Assembly (NCBI GenBank): GCA_000169075.1
Contig: AAVT01000012.1
Span: forward strand, 25,733 to 89,732
DNA length: 64,000 nucleotides
Direction of reading: 5' to 3'
Source: a marine gamma proteobacterium HTCC2143
GTDB taxonomy: Bacteria > Pseudomonadota > Gammaproteobacteria > Pseudomonadales > Dasaniaceae
Below, piece after piece: positions 1-8,294 of this stretch (position 1 is its first letter; each line of letters begins with the position of its first letter). Below the pieces are notes generated by a model. That model was not told the origin of the DNA, did no database searches, and saw nothing but the letters and a program-made list of their open reading frames with translations. Both the position numbers and the translations under genes were made by a program.

Positions 1-262
1 CCGCTTTCAGTCCAGCAAAATGAATCACCGCATCGATCGGATTGCCGCGAAAGACTGTCTCTAAAGCCTCTTTGTCGCAAATATCAATCTGGTGAAATTT
101 AACACGCTGACCGGTAATTTCTTCGACACGGCGCAGCGCCTCGTAACTACTATTAGATAAATTGTCGACCACAATGACATTATGCCCTGCACCTAACAAC
201 TCAATACACGTGTGGCTACCTATGTAACCTGCCCCGCCCGTCACTAAAACGTCCATCATCAT
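1..262 (-). CDS. galE: UDP-glucose 4-epimerase, N-terminal part (cut by window edge)
   Basis: Only the first 87 or so codons are inside the window; the gene runs off the left edge. The translation from three consecutive ATG codons (254-262) gives a short-chain-dehydrogenase Rossmann start, VLVTGGAGYIGSH, followed by VDNLSNSS and VIHFAGLKA, the classic GalE sequence. The family interconverts UDP-glucose and UDP-galactose in the cytoplasm, feeding surface polysaccharide and LPS synthesis. Which of the three ATGs is used cannot be decided. It is divergent from trmA, with about 135 bp of shared upstream DNA. The identification is firm because the NAD-binding GxxGxxG and the DNLSNS stretch are both intact. 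Confidence 0.93.
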   Translation of the reverse strand, partial: MMMDVLVTGGAGYIGSHTCIELLGAGHNVIVVDNLSNSSYEALRRVEEITGQRVKFHQIDICDKEALETVFRGNPIDAVIHFAGLKA

Positions 263-351
263 CCCTTTTTATCGATGGCCAGATAAACCATTGGCTTAAG
301 TTTAACGAAATACTTTAGCAATATCATCAGGCATTAGTCGTACAAATTCAC

Positions 352-357
352 TATAAT
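352..357 (+). promoter_or_regulatory. Putative -10 element of trmA
   Basis: A perfect TATAAT lies 41 bases before the ATG at 398. No good -35 hexamer is visible 16-18 bp upstream. If this -10 is used, transcription would start near 364, so an in-frame upstream ATG at 359 could not be the start codon; this supports the start at 398. Confidence 0.4.
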
Positions 358-397
358 CATGTCCTTCTATTTTAGCGCAGTAGCCCGACTATATATC

Positions 398-1501
398 ATG
401 CCCTTAAGCAAAGTTAACCCCGTTTTTTATTCTCAACAGCTTCAGACAAAGGCCGATCTAATAACCAGCCGCTTTGCCGACTTCGATGCGCCCGCGCTGA
501 CTATATTTAATTCTCCGGCATTGCATTACCGGGTTCGGGCTGAGTTCAAGATATGGCACGAGGGTGACGACTCATTCTATGCCATGTTCAACAAGGCAGC
601 GCCTAAGCAGCCTGTGCGAATAGACACCTTTCCCATTGGCTCAGAACTGATAAACAGCTTGATGTCGAAGCTCATGAGCGAGATCAGAAGTGACAGCATG
701 CTGAGGTTGAAGTTATTTCAGGTTGAATTCCTTACGACGCTGAGTGGTGAATCTTTGATCACCATGATTTATCACAAACCACTCAATGATGACTGGCGAC
801 GCTTGGCAGAAATCCTTCAACAAAAATTGGATACTCGAATAATAGGCCGCAGTAAAAAGCAGCGCATGGTGTTGAGCCAGGACTGTGTAACCGAAACGCT
901 AACGGTTGATGGCCGGCAATATCTCTATCAGCAAGTTGAAAACAGCTTCACACAGCCCAACGCGCAAGTGAACCAAAAAATGCTGTCGTGGGCACTGACA
1001 AGCTCAGCCGACTTAGGCGGTGACTTGGTTGAACTCTATTGTGGCAATGGTAATTTTACCGCTGTATTGGCCGCCAATTTTGATAAAGTATTGGCGACTG
1101 AAATATCCAAGACTTCGGTCAAGTCCGCTCAGCATAATTTTGAAATGAATGGCATCAACAATGTCCATATCGCACGAATGTCAGCCGAAGAATTTTCCAG
1201 TGCTCTTGCTGGAGACCGAACGTTTCGGCGACTCAAAGACGTCGATCTCAGCAGTTACACATTTTCAACAGTGCTCGTTGATCCACCCCGAGCAGGTCTC
1301 GATACCGCAACCACGCAATTGATCAGCCGCTTCGACAATATTCTCTATATCTCGTGTAACCCGGAAACTTTATACCAGAATGTGGCTGATCTGAATAAGA
1401 CCCACCGCATTACTAAAATTGCCATTTTCGATCAGTTTCCCTACACAGATCACATCGAATGCGGCATCATGCTAAAAAAACGTGACCTCATGGGAATTTG
1501 A
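398..1501 (+). CDS. trmA: tRNA (uracil-5-)-methyltransferase
   Basis: Makes m5U54 (ribothymidine) in the T-loop of tRNAs using SAM. The 367-residue product from the ATG at 398 matches the length of E. coli TrmA (366), and PLSKVNPVFYSQQL begins where that family normally begins; an in-frame ATG at 359 would add 13 atypical residues. Visible motifs: the SAM site ELYCGNGNF (about 212-220), LVDPPRAGLD (about 293-302), and ISCNPETL with the catalytic Cys near residue 320, plus the C-terminal FDQFPYTDHIECG with the general-base Glu. The stop overlaps a possible TTG start of the next gene, suggesting coupled translation. Confidence 0.97.
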   Translation: MPLSKVNPVFYSQQLQTKADLITSRFADFDAPALTIFNSPALHYRVRAEFKIWHEGDDSFYAMFNKAAPKQPVRIDTFPIGSELINSLMSKLMSEIRSDSMLRLKLFQVEFLTTLSGESLITMIYHKPLNDDWRRLAEILQQKLDTRIIGRSKKQRMVLSQDCVTETLTVDGRQYLYQQVENSFTQPNAQVNQKMLSWALTSSADLGGDLVELYCGNGNFTAVLAANFDKVLATEISKTSVKSAQHNFEMNGINNVHIARMSAEEFSSALAGDRTFRRLKDVDLSSYTFSTVLVDPPRAGLDTATTQLISRFDNILYISCNPETLYQNVADLNKTHRITKIAIFDQFPYTDHIECGIMLKKRDLMGI

Positions 1502-1503
1502 AT

Positions 1504-1800
1504 ATGGCTACTCCTGTTGTACTTAGCAATGACGATATCGCCAATAGGCTCGGTGTTAATAGCCAGTGGGAACTTAAAGATAACAAACTGTACCGGCGTT
1601 TGATGTTTGAAGATTTTATTCATGCTTTTGGGTTTATGGCACAAATTGCAATGGTCGCTGAAAAGATCAATCACCACCCAGAGTGGGCAAACGTTTACCG
1701 CACCGTTGACATTTATCTAACAACCCATGATGCAGGCGGTGTTTCCGAGAAAGACTTTGAGCTTTTGGCAAAAATAGAACAGCTAATTGGCCAGCCGTAA
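1504..1800 (+). CDS. Pterin-4a-carbinolamine dehydratase family protein
   Basis: A PhhB/PCD-type protein of 98 residues. The family dehydrates 4a-hydroxytetrahydropterin, recycling the pterin cofactor of aromatic amino-acid hydroxylases; many bacterial copies have no hydroxylase nearby and may act in molybdopterin or other pterin metabolism. The family motif is present: the paired histidines in NHHPEW, followed by the NVYRTVDIYLTTHDAGG strand and a C-terminal helix (DFELLAKIEQL). The ATG at 1504 is preferred; a TTG at 1498 is in frame and overlaps the trmA stop. No phenylalanine hydroxylase gene is in the window. Confidence 0.9.
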   Translation: MATPVVLSNDDIANRLGVNSQWELKDNKLYRRLMFEDFIHAFGFMAQIAMVAEKINHHPEWANVYRTVDIYLTTHDAGGVSEKDFELLAKIEQLIGQP

Positions 1801-1804
1801 ATTG

Positions 1805-2176
1805 TCAGCGCTGCTGACTGTCTTGGCTGAAAATATAGCGATTTCCCGCGTGGATAGTTAAGCGTTGTTGGTCAGCGTCTAATGCCGCTGACGTTTTTTT
1901 TATTAGCGAATCTATTTGATAACCTGACTGCGATATTTGAATTCTCAACTCTCCCTGCCGCTGGACTTCTGTTTCCAGATAGTCGGTGTCACCAGGCCGC
2001 AGTTGTGCAATCCCTGCAGGGCTAGAAACGCCGCTACCGACAAATGCAACAGAGTCCACGACAATGTTACTGGCATTGATGATCGTCAATTTGTAGATTG
2101 CAGGGCGTTCGGACCACCACACCATCGAAAAAGCTATTCCCGACAGCACTACCAGACACAGCAATACCCGTTTCAA
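1805..2176 (-). CDS. Small membrane-anchored or exported protein, unknown function
   Basis: Encodes 123 residues beginning MKRVLLCLVVLSGIAF, a basic n-region and hydrophobic stretch that could be a signal peptide or a single N-terminal membrane anchor. The remainder is polar and predicted beta-rich (YKLTIINASNIVVDS, GSGVSSPAGIAQLRPGD), resembling a small periplasmic beta-sandwich. I recognise no family. It overlaps the 3' end of the upstream nuclease-like gene by 4 nt on the same strand (start ATG inside the upstream stop region), so the two are probably co-transcribed. It is convergent with the pterin dehydratase gene, leaving only 4 bp between the stops. Confidence 0.75.
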   Translation of the reverse strand: MKRVLLCLVVLSGIAFSMVWWSERPAIYKLTIINASNIVVDSVAFVGSGVSSPAGIAQLRPGDTDYLETEVQRQGELRIQISQSGYQIDSLIKKTSAALDADQQRLTIHAGNRYIFSQDSQQR

Positions 2177-3045
2177 TAGACTCGGATGCCATGCTTTCGA
2201 AACTGTTTTGTTAAAACATCATCCAAGTGTCCAACATCGGTTTTTTCAATATCAATAACAGCAAATGACCACTTCTTGTAGATTTCACGACGCCGCATTC
2301 GCTTGGATAGCGCCGCACTAGTGTCATCACTCCAGACTTCAATATACAGATGATGCGAAGGCAGATAAAAATCAGCAAAGAGGTCTTCTTCAACCGGCAG
2401 TCTCCGTTTGCACGCGTGCACTTGTCCCGCCATATAAAGCCAATGACAAATTTGCAAATGCACCTTGTCCTGATGCAAGTGCCCGTCAACGCCTTGATAA
2501 TCGGATTGTTCTGCGAAGAAATCACCGCACTCGACACTACGTTCCGATGTAATCTCCGCAGCAAAACCTAGCTGGGCTTCCAGCACCCGATCACTCTGCA
2601 CATTTTGAGGCCATACAACATAGAAGGTACCGCTACTTTCATTCTCCAACTGAATGCCGCCTCGCTCTTCACCCAAAGCGGTTAACTCCCATCCCTGAAA
2701 GCCGTGTTTTAACCAACCTAACTCGGCAAGTATTCGGTTAACTTCGCGTGGATTAATACCGACAGATTTGCCGATCGCCGTTGCCGCAATATATCGGTTA
2801 TCTTCAAGGGCTTGCAACAAGGGATGATCGGCAAGAACTTCAGGCCAAACGATATAACGGCCATAGCGCTTGCTGTGCACATACTCCCCGCCTTCAAACT
2901 CACCTTTTGAAGTCAGCCCCCAGCCTTCTTCTAGCTTCCTAATCCAGCCATAATCCTTCAGCGTAGAAAATAACTGCTGTGATGGCACTTCCAGTGTTTT
3001 GGCCAGTGCACTCGTTGACACTTTTTGTAGGTTTGGGTCGATCAT
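2173..3045 (-). CDS. Tandem winged-helix protein with C-terminal PD-(D/E)xK-like nuclease domain
   Basis: This 290-residue protein has two similar N-terminal units (about 8-75 and 84-150). Each is a helix-turn-helix-like stretch (TSALAKTLEVPSQQL; ATAIGKSVGINPREV) followed by GWxLTxxGE and an [YF]xVWP strand. The C-terminal part (about 185-290) contains ADFYLP, then LYIEVWSDD, then RRREIYKKW. This Asp-x-Glu-x-W layout resembles the core of PD-(D/E)xK nuclease-fold domains in several DNA-processing proteins. Related proteins are sometimes mislabelled 'glycerol kinase'; nothing here supports a kinase. DNA binding with nuclease activity is inference; the domain duplication is directly visible. 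It probably forms an operon with the downstream small exported protein. Confidence 0.8.
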   Translation of the reverse strand: MIDPNLQKVSTSALAKTLEVPSQQLFSTLKDYGWIRKLEEGWGLTSKGEFEGGEYVHSKRYGRYIVWPEVLADHPLLQALEDNRYIAATAIGKSVGINPREVNRILAELGWLKHGFQGWELTALGEERGGIQLENESSGTFYVVWPQNVQSDRVLEAQLGFAAEITSERSVECGDFFAEQSDYQGVDGHLHQDKVHLQICHWLYMAGQVHACKRRLPVEEDLFADFYLPSHHLYIEVWSDDTSAALSKRMRRREIYKKWSFAVIDIEKTDVGHLDDVLTKQFRKHGIRVY

Positions 3046-3078
3046 GGCTAGAGTCTTAGTAAGTGCTGCGGTTAGGAA

Positions 3079-3708
3079 TTAGATAGCATTTTTTGCAGCC
3101 GAATACCGTTGCTGCAGCGACTGGTATACTTCGTCACTATAGGTCGGCTGTTGGCTATCGAGTTCGGCTAAAATTTCGACCAAGTGTTCATTATCTTCCC
3201 GTCCCTGCCATTGCTTAATATAGCTCCCGTCTTTGTAGCCATTGTCCTGACGGAAGAAGTTGAGCACATTTTTACCGACATACTGTTGATACAAGTCGTC
3301 AAACGTCATCCCCGTCGCACTCAACAAGTCCCAGAACAAACGCACTGAAAAACCCTTCGTCGCAAGACTGTGCTGCGCCAATAATTCTGTCGCTTCACGC
3401 ACATCGTGATCGACAGCTTCGTAGCCTATCAATTGACTCTCCATCAACTCGGCAATATCTTCTAAAGTTTTACCATCAGCGAACAATGCACTCATGCCAA
3501 AATGCCATATATCAATCGCCTCCAACTTTACTTGATCCATGTCGGGCGTCTGCTTTTTCCACCATTTATAGCCGTAGTGCTCTACCAGTTCTCCACACTC
3601 GATCCAGATAGCACGATACCAATCAAATTGTTGAGCAATCCAGTCAGGGTGTACTTTTTGGTTCATCCTGTCTTGCATCTCTAACATGGTAATAAACGCT
3701 TGTTTCAT
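3079..3708 (-). CDS. Dimeric dUTPase-family (all-alpha NTP pyrophosphatase) protein
   Basis: The family hydrolyses dUTP/dUDP to dUMP, limiting uracil in DNA. The 209-residue sequence carries the all-alpha NTP-pyrophosphatase metal motifs: ECGELVEHYGYKWWKK (about 37-52) and KLEAIDIWHFG (about 61-71) supply the two acidic ligand pairs, and a later KNVLNFFRQDNGYKDGSY matches the substrate-binding end of dimeric dUTPases (dUTPase_2). It is unrelated to the trimeric Dut fold. It sits 33 bp upstream of the winged-helix/nuclease gene on the same strand, so a DNA-maintenance operon is plausible. The ATG at 3708 has GGAGGCC in the 10 bases before it, an acceptable ribosome binding site. Confidence 0.9.
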   Translation of the reverse strand: MKQAFITMLEMQDRMNQKVHPDWIAQQFDWYRAIWIECGELVEHYGYKWWKKQTPDMDQVKLEAIDIWHFGMSALFADGKTLEDIAELMESQLIGYEAVDHDVREATELLAQHSLATKGFSVRLFWDLLSATGMTFDDLYQQYVGKNVLNFFRQDNGYKDGSYIKQWQGREDNEHLVEILAELDSQQPTYSDEVYQSLQQRYSAAKNAI

Positions 3709-3953
3709 TGGAGGCCTCTGGGCAATTAGATCTGTCTACGGTTTTATGAGTATGATTACTAAGCAAAATGCGAGCTTATAAGTATAAACAGGAATAGTAC
3801 TGCTTCCTACTCTATTTCTCCCCATAATTTGCTCGCCTAGCGTTACCGATTTAACCCACAACGTTCATTTCGAAATCACGGCAAGTCTTAAAAATCGTTG
3901 TAAATCAGGGGTTAAGTTTAATATCAGCAATCGGAAAGAAAGTAGCGCTCTTG

Positions 3954-4164
3954 TTATCCACAGAATCTGTGGATAAGTTAGGGGATAAGTTGGGTAGATA
4001 GGTATTCACACCCCTTAAATACGAGGCTTTCATTCAGCTGGTTATTTTTTGATCATATTAAAATAGCTATATATTTCAACGACTTACGAAGATTGTATGC
4101 ATATACAGGTTATATGATCGAAAATTGCCTCAATGCAGAGTAACATGGTAATCATTGTGAATAA
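3954..4164. other. DnaA-box cluster in a 580-bp gap with AT-rich stretch
   Basis: The non-coding gap 3709-4287 contains perfect DnaA-box nonamers TTATCCACA at 3954-3962 (+) and TGTGGATAA at 3968-3976 (-), separated by 5 bases and together forming a 23-bp palindrome. A third perfect box, TGTGAATAA, is at 4156-4164 (-) and a one-mismatch box GTATTCACA at 4002-4010. GGATAAGTT is directly repeated at 3971-3979 and 3983-3991. An AT-rich run at 4041-4080 contains one GATC, with another GATC at 4116-4119. This is the layout of a DnaA-binding locus: an origin, a DnaA-titration site or a DnaA-regulated promoter. The neighbouring genes are not the usual dnaA/mnmG/rpmH context, so calling it oriC would be premature. 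Confidence 0.6.
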
Positions 4165-4287
4165 CGTTCACCGTTTTAGTTAGTGGTCAATGACCTGCAA
4201 ACCTAACGATAGGGTGTCACTTAGCTATTTTTCGCCAAACTGGTTCGTTTACACGCTGTTTTCTCAACCCCAAATAGGAGAGAATCT

Positions 4288-4602
4288 ATGTATCGACAGC
4301 GCGCTAAAACCATCATTGGGCAATCTGCCGTTATGGTACTCGCCTGCGGCGTATTGATATTGCAGACAGCCATTGCTGAGCTACCCCGTCCACTCACCAC
4401 TAATGAAATTATCAAGCAAGCAGAACTGCTGTTTGACGGGATGGTACTGTCCGTGCAGCAGGCCGCTGACGAGGACCATTACCAGGTGCAATTGTTGAAA
4501 GCATCCGGCAAGGTGATCACCATCAAAGTTAATGGTTTATCCGGGCAAATGCATGAACAGCAGACAGGTCCCGGCACTGCCACCCCGGGACATCCCGCTT
4601 AA
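4288..4602 (+). CDS. Small secreted PepSY-like protein
   Basis: Encodes 104 residues. The N-terminus has a basic start, a hydrophobic stretch (AVMVLACGVLILQ) and a likely signal-peptidase site after AIAE, so the product is probably periplasmic. The mature part has the PepSY-like pattern of a helix (IIKQAELLFDGMVLSVQQAA) followed by two strands (YQVQLLKASGKVITIKVNG). PepSY proteins often modulate proteases or sensor kinases; here no histidine kinase neighbour suggests a partner. The start at 4288 is supported by AGGAGA about 6 bases upstream. It converges on glnS and reads out of the DnaA-box gap. Confidence 0.8.
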   Translation: MYRQRAKTIIGQSAVMVLACGVLILQTAIAELPRPLTTNEIIKQAELLFDGMVLSVQQAADEDHYQVQLLKASGKVITIKVNGLSGQMHEQQTGPGTATPGHPA

Positions 4603-4630
4603 CGGTTGTCGCTCGGCGATTATCTTCGAC

Positions 4631-6319
4631 TTATTTACTATCCCTTAGCCCTATAGTTAGATTGAACACAGGCCGAGTCGAAGAATGCTCCCAACGATCG
4701 GCAACAAAATAACCTTCTCGCTCAAACTGAAACGCCGTCTCGGGACTTGCATAAGCCAGTCCAGGCTCTATCCAGCAATCGTTTAGCACAGTCATCGAAT
4801 CTGGAGTTAAATGGTCCGTCACCTCGCCATCACCGCCGTCAGGTGACTCATGATCAAACAGTCGTTTATAAAGTCTGATCTCTGCTTGTTCTCCCTCGCT
4901 GGCGGACACCCAGTGAATAACTCCGCGAGGCTTGATACCTTCAGGAGGATTATCACCAACTGTATTCGGCACCAGCGAGGCAGAGATAAAGTCGATTGAG
5001 CCATCGCTATTTTTTGTCACCGCCTCAGCTTTTATCACATATGCACTGCGTAAACGAACATACTCGCCCATTACTAAACGTTTGAATTTCTTTCGACTTA
5101 AACTGGTATCTTCACTAAAATCGGCGCGATCTATATACAACTCACGGGTAAAAGGTAACGTTCGATCACCCATTGCTGCGTTGTTCGGGTGGCAAGCAGC
5201 GGTCATCGACTGTACAGACTCACTGATATACTGCTCAAAGTTATTGATCACAATTTTAACGGGATCCAATACGCACATGGCCCGGGGGGCGTTTTCATTA
5301 AGATCTTCTCGGATAAAGAATTCAAGTTGTGCAACATCAACGATCCCATCGGTTTTCGCGACAGCAAGGCTTTGACAAAAATTTCTTAACGCCTTGGCGC
5401 TGTAGCCTCTGCGGCGCATTCCCGCGATTGTTGGCATCCTCGGGTCATCCCAACCGACGACATGCTCTTCATCTACTAGCAGTTTCAATTTTCGTTTACT
5501 AGTAATGGTGTAGTTGAGATGTAAGCGACCAAATTCATATTGATGCGGCGTTGCCGGTACCGGCAAATGTTCGATAAACCAGTTATAGAGTGGCCGATGA
5601 TCAGCAAATTCCAACGTGCATATTGAGTGTGTGACTCCTTCGATGGCATCTTCCTGGCCATGGGCAAAGTCGTATGACGGGTATATACACCATTTGTCGC
5701 CGGTCTGATGATGAATTTCTTTCCGGATTCGATACAAAATGGGATCACGCAGATTCATATTTGATGAAGCCATGTCTATTTTCGCCCGCAAAACACACGC
5801 GCCTTCATCAAACTCCCCCGCCCGCATGCTCTCAATTAATTCAAGGTTCTCTGCGACCGACCGAGATCGATAGGGACTATCTTTGCCCGGTGTTGTAGCC
5901 CAGCCTCGATATTCACTCGATTCTGAGGGGCTTAAATGACAAACATAAGCGTCACCGTTATTGATGAGGTGCAACGCCCAAGCATAAAACTGGTCGAAGT
6001 AATCAGATGCATACCGTACATTGCCTGCCCAAGTGAAGCCTAACCAGCGAACATCTTCCTGAATCGCGTCGATATAATCCTGATTTTCCTTAGCGGGATT
6101 AGTATCGTCGAAGCGTAAATTACACTCGCCGTTAAACGACTCGGCCAAACCAAAGTTAAGACAAATAGCCTTAGCGTGTCCAATATGGAGGTAACCATTA
6201 GGCTCTGGCGGAAATCGCGTAATGACTTTTGGAACATTCCCCTCTGAGAGGTCTTTACTAATAATAGCCTCAATAAAGTTTTCGGGCGTTGTATCTGTTA
6301 CAGCAGGTTTATTACTCAT
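4631..6319 (-). CDS. glnS: Glutaminyl-tRNA synthetase
   Basis: Class I synthetase that charges tRNA-Gln with glutamine. The product from the ATG at 6319 is 562 residues, close to the E. coli enzyme (554); in-frame codons further upstream would add an unlikely leader (MRCVDTKSGSLHTT). Signature sequences: PPEPNGYLHIGHAKA (HIGH motif), RFDDTNPAKE, the KMSKS-equivalent ITSKRKL, and the C-terminal anticodon-binding beta-barrels ending GYFVADRW and FNLTIGLRDS. It is divergent from ppiB across a roughly 150-bp region containing an imperfect inverted repeat. Confidence 0.98.
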   Translation of the reverse strand: MSNKPAVTDTTPENFIEAIISKDLSEGNVPKVITRFPPEPNGYLHIGHAKAICLNFGLAESFNGECNLRFDDTNPAKENQDYIDAIQEDVRWLGFTWAGNVRYASDYFDQFYAWALHLINNGDAYVCHLSPSESSEYRGWATTPGKDSPYRSRSVAENLELIESMRAGEFDEGACVLRAKIDMASSNMNLRDPILYRIRKEIHHQTGDKWCIYPSYDFAHGQEDAIEGVTHSICTLEFADHRPLYNWFIEHLPVPATPHQYEFGRLHLNYTITSKRKLKLLVDEEHVVGWDDPRMPTIAGMRRRGYSAKALRNFCQSLAVAKTDGIVDVAQLEFFIREDLNENAPRAMCVLDPVKIVINNFEQYISESVQSMTAACHPNNAAMGDRTLPFTRELYIDRADFSEDTSLSRKKFKRLVMGEYVRLRSAYVIKAEAVTKNSDGSIDFISASLVPNTVGDNPPEGIKPRGVIHWVSASEGEQAEIRLYKRLFDHESPDGGDGEVTDHLTPDSMTVLNDCWIEPGLAYASPETAFQFEREGYFVADRWEHSSTRPVFNLTIGLRDSK

Positions 6320-6415
6320 TAAAATCAGGATTCCAGAAAGATCAGTTGTGTGTAAACTACCACTTTTAGTGTCGACACATCGCAAGTTTTGCCGAATGAT
6401 GGTTCCGCCAACGAC

Positions 6416-6442
6416 GCAAAGGACGTATTATAGCGTCTTTGC
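6416..6442. promoter_or_regulatory. Imperfect inverted repeat over a -10-like element between glnS and ppiB
   Basis: GCAAAGGACG and CGTCTTTGC face each other around TATTATAG, with one unpaired base. The centre resembles a -10 box for ppiB, whose ATG lies 28 bp beyond the repeat. The symmetry over a promoter would suit an operator, or it could simply form a transcript hairpin. This is only a visual assignment. Confidence 0.3.
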
Positions 6443-6469
6443 CTTTTAACTTTAAAGATAGAGATTTTT

Positions 6470-6964
6470 ATGGTCATTTTTAAAACAAACTATGGTGACA
6501 TCACTGTCGAGCTAAATTACGACAAAGCCCCTAAAACAGCTGAAAATTTTGCCCAATACGTCAAGGATGGCTTTTACGATGGCACTATCTTTCACCGTGT
6601 CATCGAGAATTTCATGATTCAAGGCGGCGGCTTTGAGCCCGGAATGGCACAAAAAGAAACTCGAGAAACAATCGAAAATGAAGCTGACAATGGCCTCGCC
6701 AATGATTTTGGCACCCTCGCCATGGCCAGAACAATGGATCCACATTCAGCCAGCGCTCAATTTTTTATTAATATTAAAGACAATGACTTTCTCAATCATA
6801 CCGCCAAAACTAGCCAAGGCTGGGGTTATGCCGTATTTGGTAAGGTAGTTGAAGGAATGGATGTCGTCGATAAGATCAAAAATCAGGCGACAACAATGAA
6901 AAATGGCCATCAAGATGTGCCTGTCGATGACATTGTTATTGAGTCAGCGGTATTGACCGACTAA
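6470..6964 (+). CDS. ppiB: Peptidyl-prolyl cis-trans isomerase B (cytoplasmic cyclophilin)
   Basis: Cyclophilin that accelerates proline isomerisation during protein folding. It has 164 residues, no signal peptide, and starts MVIFKTNYGDITVELN as in E. coli PpiB. The active-site signature FHRVIENFMIQGGGF (about 43-57) is intact, as are the GTLAMAR and SAQFFIN segments that line the proline pocket. The order ppiB-lpxH is conserved in many gammaproteobacteria (often next to cysS/glnS), matching the neighbours here. The intergenic gap to lpxH is 40 bp, so they are probably one transcript. Confidence 0.97.
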   Translation: MVIFKTNYGDITVELNYDKAPKTAENFAQYVKDGFYDGTIFHRVIENFMIQGGGFEPGMAQKETRETIENEADNGLANDFGTLAMARTMDPHSASAQFFINIKDNDFLNHTAKTSQGWGYAVFGKVVEGMDVVDKIKNQATTMKNGHQDVPVDDIVIESAVLTD

Positions 6965-7004
6965 AGGTTCGTTTTGGGAACATCACCCTACCCTAGAGCT
7001 TTTC

Positions 7005-7742
7005 ATGACGACACTGTTTATTTCTGATTTACACTTAGACCCATCGCGCCCAGCTGTCAGCCGGGCGTTTTTTCAATTCCTTAAATCCGAAGTCACCAAT
7101 GCCGACGCACTTTATATACTTGGTGATTTTTTTGAAGTGTGGATTGGAGACGACGACGACTCTGAACTAGCTCAGTCGGTTATTTCATCACTCCGAGATC
7201 TCACCGCATCAGGCATCCCTATTTTTCTTATGCACGGCAACCGTGACTTTCTGATTGGCACTCAGTTTCTCGAGCAATCTGGCTGCCAACTGCTGGAAGA
7301 CCCCACGGTAATTGATCTGTATGGACAAGCCATATTACTGATGCACGGAGACACCTTGTGTACAGAAGATCTCGCTTACATCAAATTTCGCGCTGAGTGT
7401 CGCAGCGAACCATGGCAATCCGATCTACTGTCAAGGCCGTTGGCCGAACGTCGACGCTTAGCTATACAAATGCGAGCCGACAGCAAAGAAGCTAATAGCA
7501 ACAAAGCATCCGCTATCATGGATGTCAGCCAACATGAAGTTCTGCGTGTCATGCAGTCCAACCAAGTAACCCGGATGATTCATGGCCACACTCATCGGCC
7601 CGCGGTGCACGAATTCAATTTGCTAGAAACTGACGATAGCACCGGGACAAGAATTGTTTTGGGTGATTGGCACGCAACTGGCTGGGTTCTTTCCTACCAG
7701 TCTGATAGCAGTTACGCCCTCGAGGAGTTTGTAATCGATTAA
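7005..7742 (+). CDS. lpxH: UDP-2,3-diacylglucosamine hydrolase
   Basis: Fourth step of lipid A synthesis: cleaves the pyrophosphate of UDP-2,3-diacylglucosamine to lipid X and UMP at the inner membrane. The 245-residue protein has the calcineurin-like metallophosphoesterase motifs in order: SDLHLD (6-11), GDFFEVWIGDD, GNRDFL, LMHGDTLC and the closing HGHTHRP. These Asp/His/Asn residues bind the two Mn ions. Its presence shows a Gram-negative lipid A pathway. It follows ppiB by 40 bp on the same strand, the common arrangement. Confidence 0.97.
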   Translation: MTTLFISDLHLDPSRPAVSRAFFQFLKSEVTNADALYILGDFFEVWIGDDDDSELAQSVISSLRDLTASGIPIFLMHGNRDFLIGTQFLEQSGCQLLEDPTVIDLYGQAILLMHGDTLCTEDLAYIKFRAECRSEPWQSDLLSRPLAERRRLAIQMRADSKEANSNKASAIMDVSQHEVLRVMQSNQVTRMIHGHTHRPAVHEFNLLETDDSTGTRIVLGDWHATGWVLSYQSDSSYALEEFVID

Positions 7743-7849
7743 AGGACATGGGCATTATTTCGCTCGGAGTACGGTATTTCGCTGAAGCAATTGAACTCTC
7801 CATTTTATTCTGGCAGTCTTGCCGTTAGTTTTCTAATGGAGCTCGAATA

Positions 7850-8293
7850 ATGAAAATAAAAAACCTCACTTCTGTCGCCTTATGCGCGCTGTTAATAGCC
7901 TCGGCGTCAAATGCAGCTGACACCAAATCAATCATAAAACATCGCCAAGGAATCATGGAAGCCATTGGCGGCCATTTTACTGCAGCCTATTCCTCTATGG
8001 GCGGTATGCCGGAGTTTAATGAAAATCAGGTTTACCATGCAGAATCTGTCGCTCGATTATCAAAAATAGCGGCCGATGTTTTTCCCGCTGGTAGCGGTGA
8101 TGGAAAAACAAAAGCTAATGCTGCTGTTTGGGACAATCCTGAGGGTTTTAAAGCTAAAATGGATGAGTTTTTAGTAAAGGCCGACGATTTTTCAGCGGCA
8201 TCAAAATCTGGTGATATGGCGAGCTACGGAGCAGCAACTAAAGCTCTTGGGGGCTCCTGTAAAGGCTGTCATGATGACTTTAAAGATAAATAG
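7850..8293 (+). CDS. Cytochrome c' (periplasmic c-type haem protein)
   Basis: The 147-residue precursor has a signal peptide (LTSVALCALLIASASNA, cleavage near residue 22) and a four-helix cytochrome c' body. The single haem-attachment motif CKGCH is at about 137-141, right at the C-terminus, as the family requires. The helix RQGIMEAIGGHF near the mature N-terminus supplies residues close to the distal haem face. Cytochromes c' bind NO or CO and are linked to nitrosative-stress defence. The gene is convergent with the cytochrome b561 gene (one base between stops); such pairs often occur together as electron donor/acceptor partners. A weak GGAG precedes the ATG. Confidence 0.95.
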   Translation: MKIKNLTSVALCALLIASASNAADTKSIIKHRQGIMEAIGGHFTAAYSSMGGMPEFNENQVYHAESVARLSKIAADVFPAGSGDGKTKANAAVWDNPEGFKAKMDEFLVKADDFSAASKSGDMASYGAATKALGGSCKGCHDDFKDK

Positions 8294-8294
8294 G

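Noticed and set aside
2173..3045. Annotation as glycerol kinase, a label sometimes given to this protein type
   Set aside because: No kinase motif of the FGGY family is present; the visible domains are winged-helix repeats and a nuclease-like end.
3709..4287. Calling the DnaA-box region the chromosomal oriC
   Set aside because: The usual origin neighbours (dnaA, dnaN, mnmG, rpmH) are absent and skew could not be computed; kept only as a DnaA-binding candidate.
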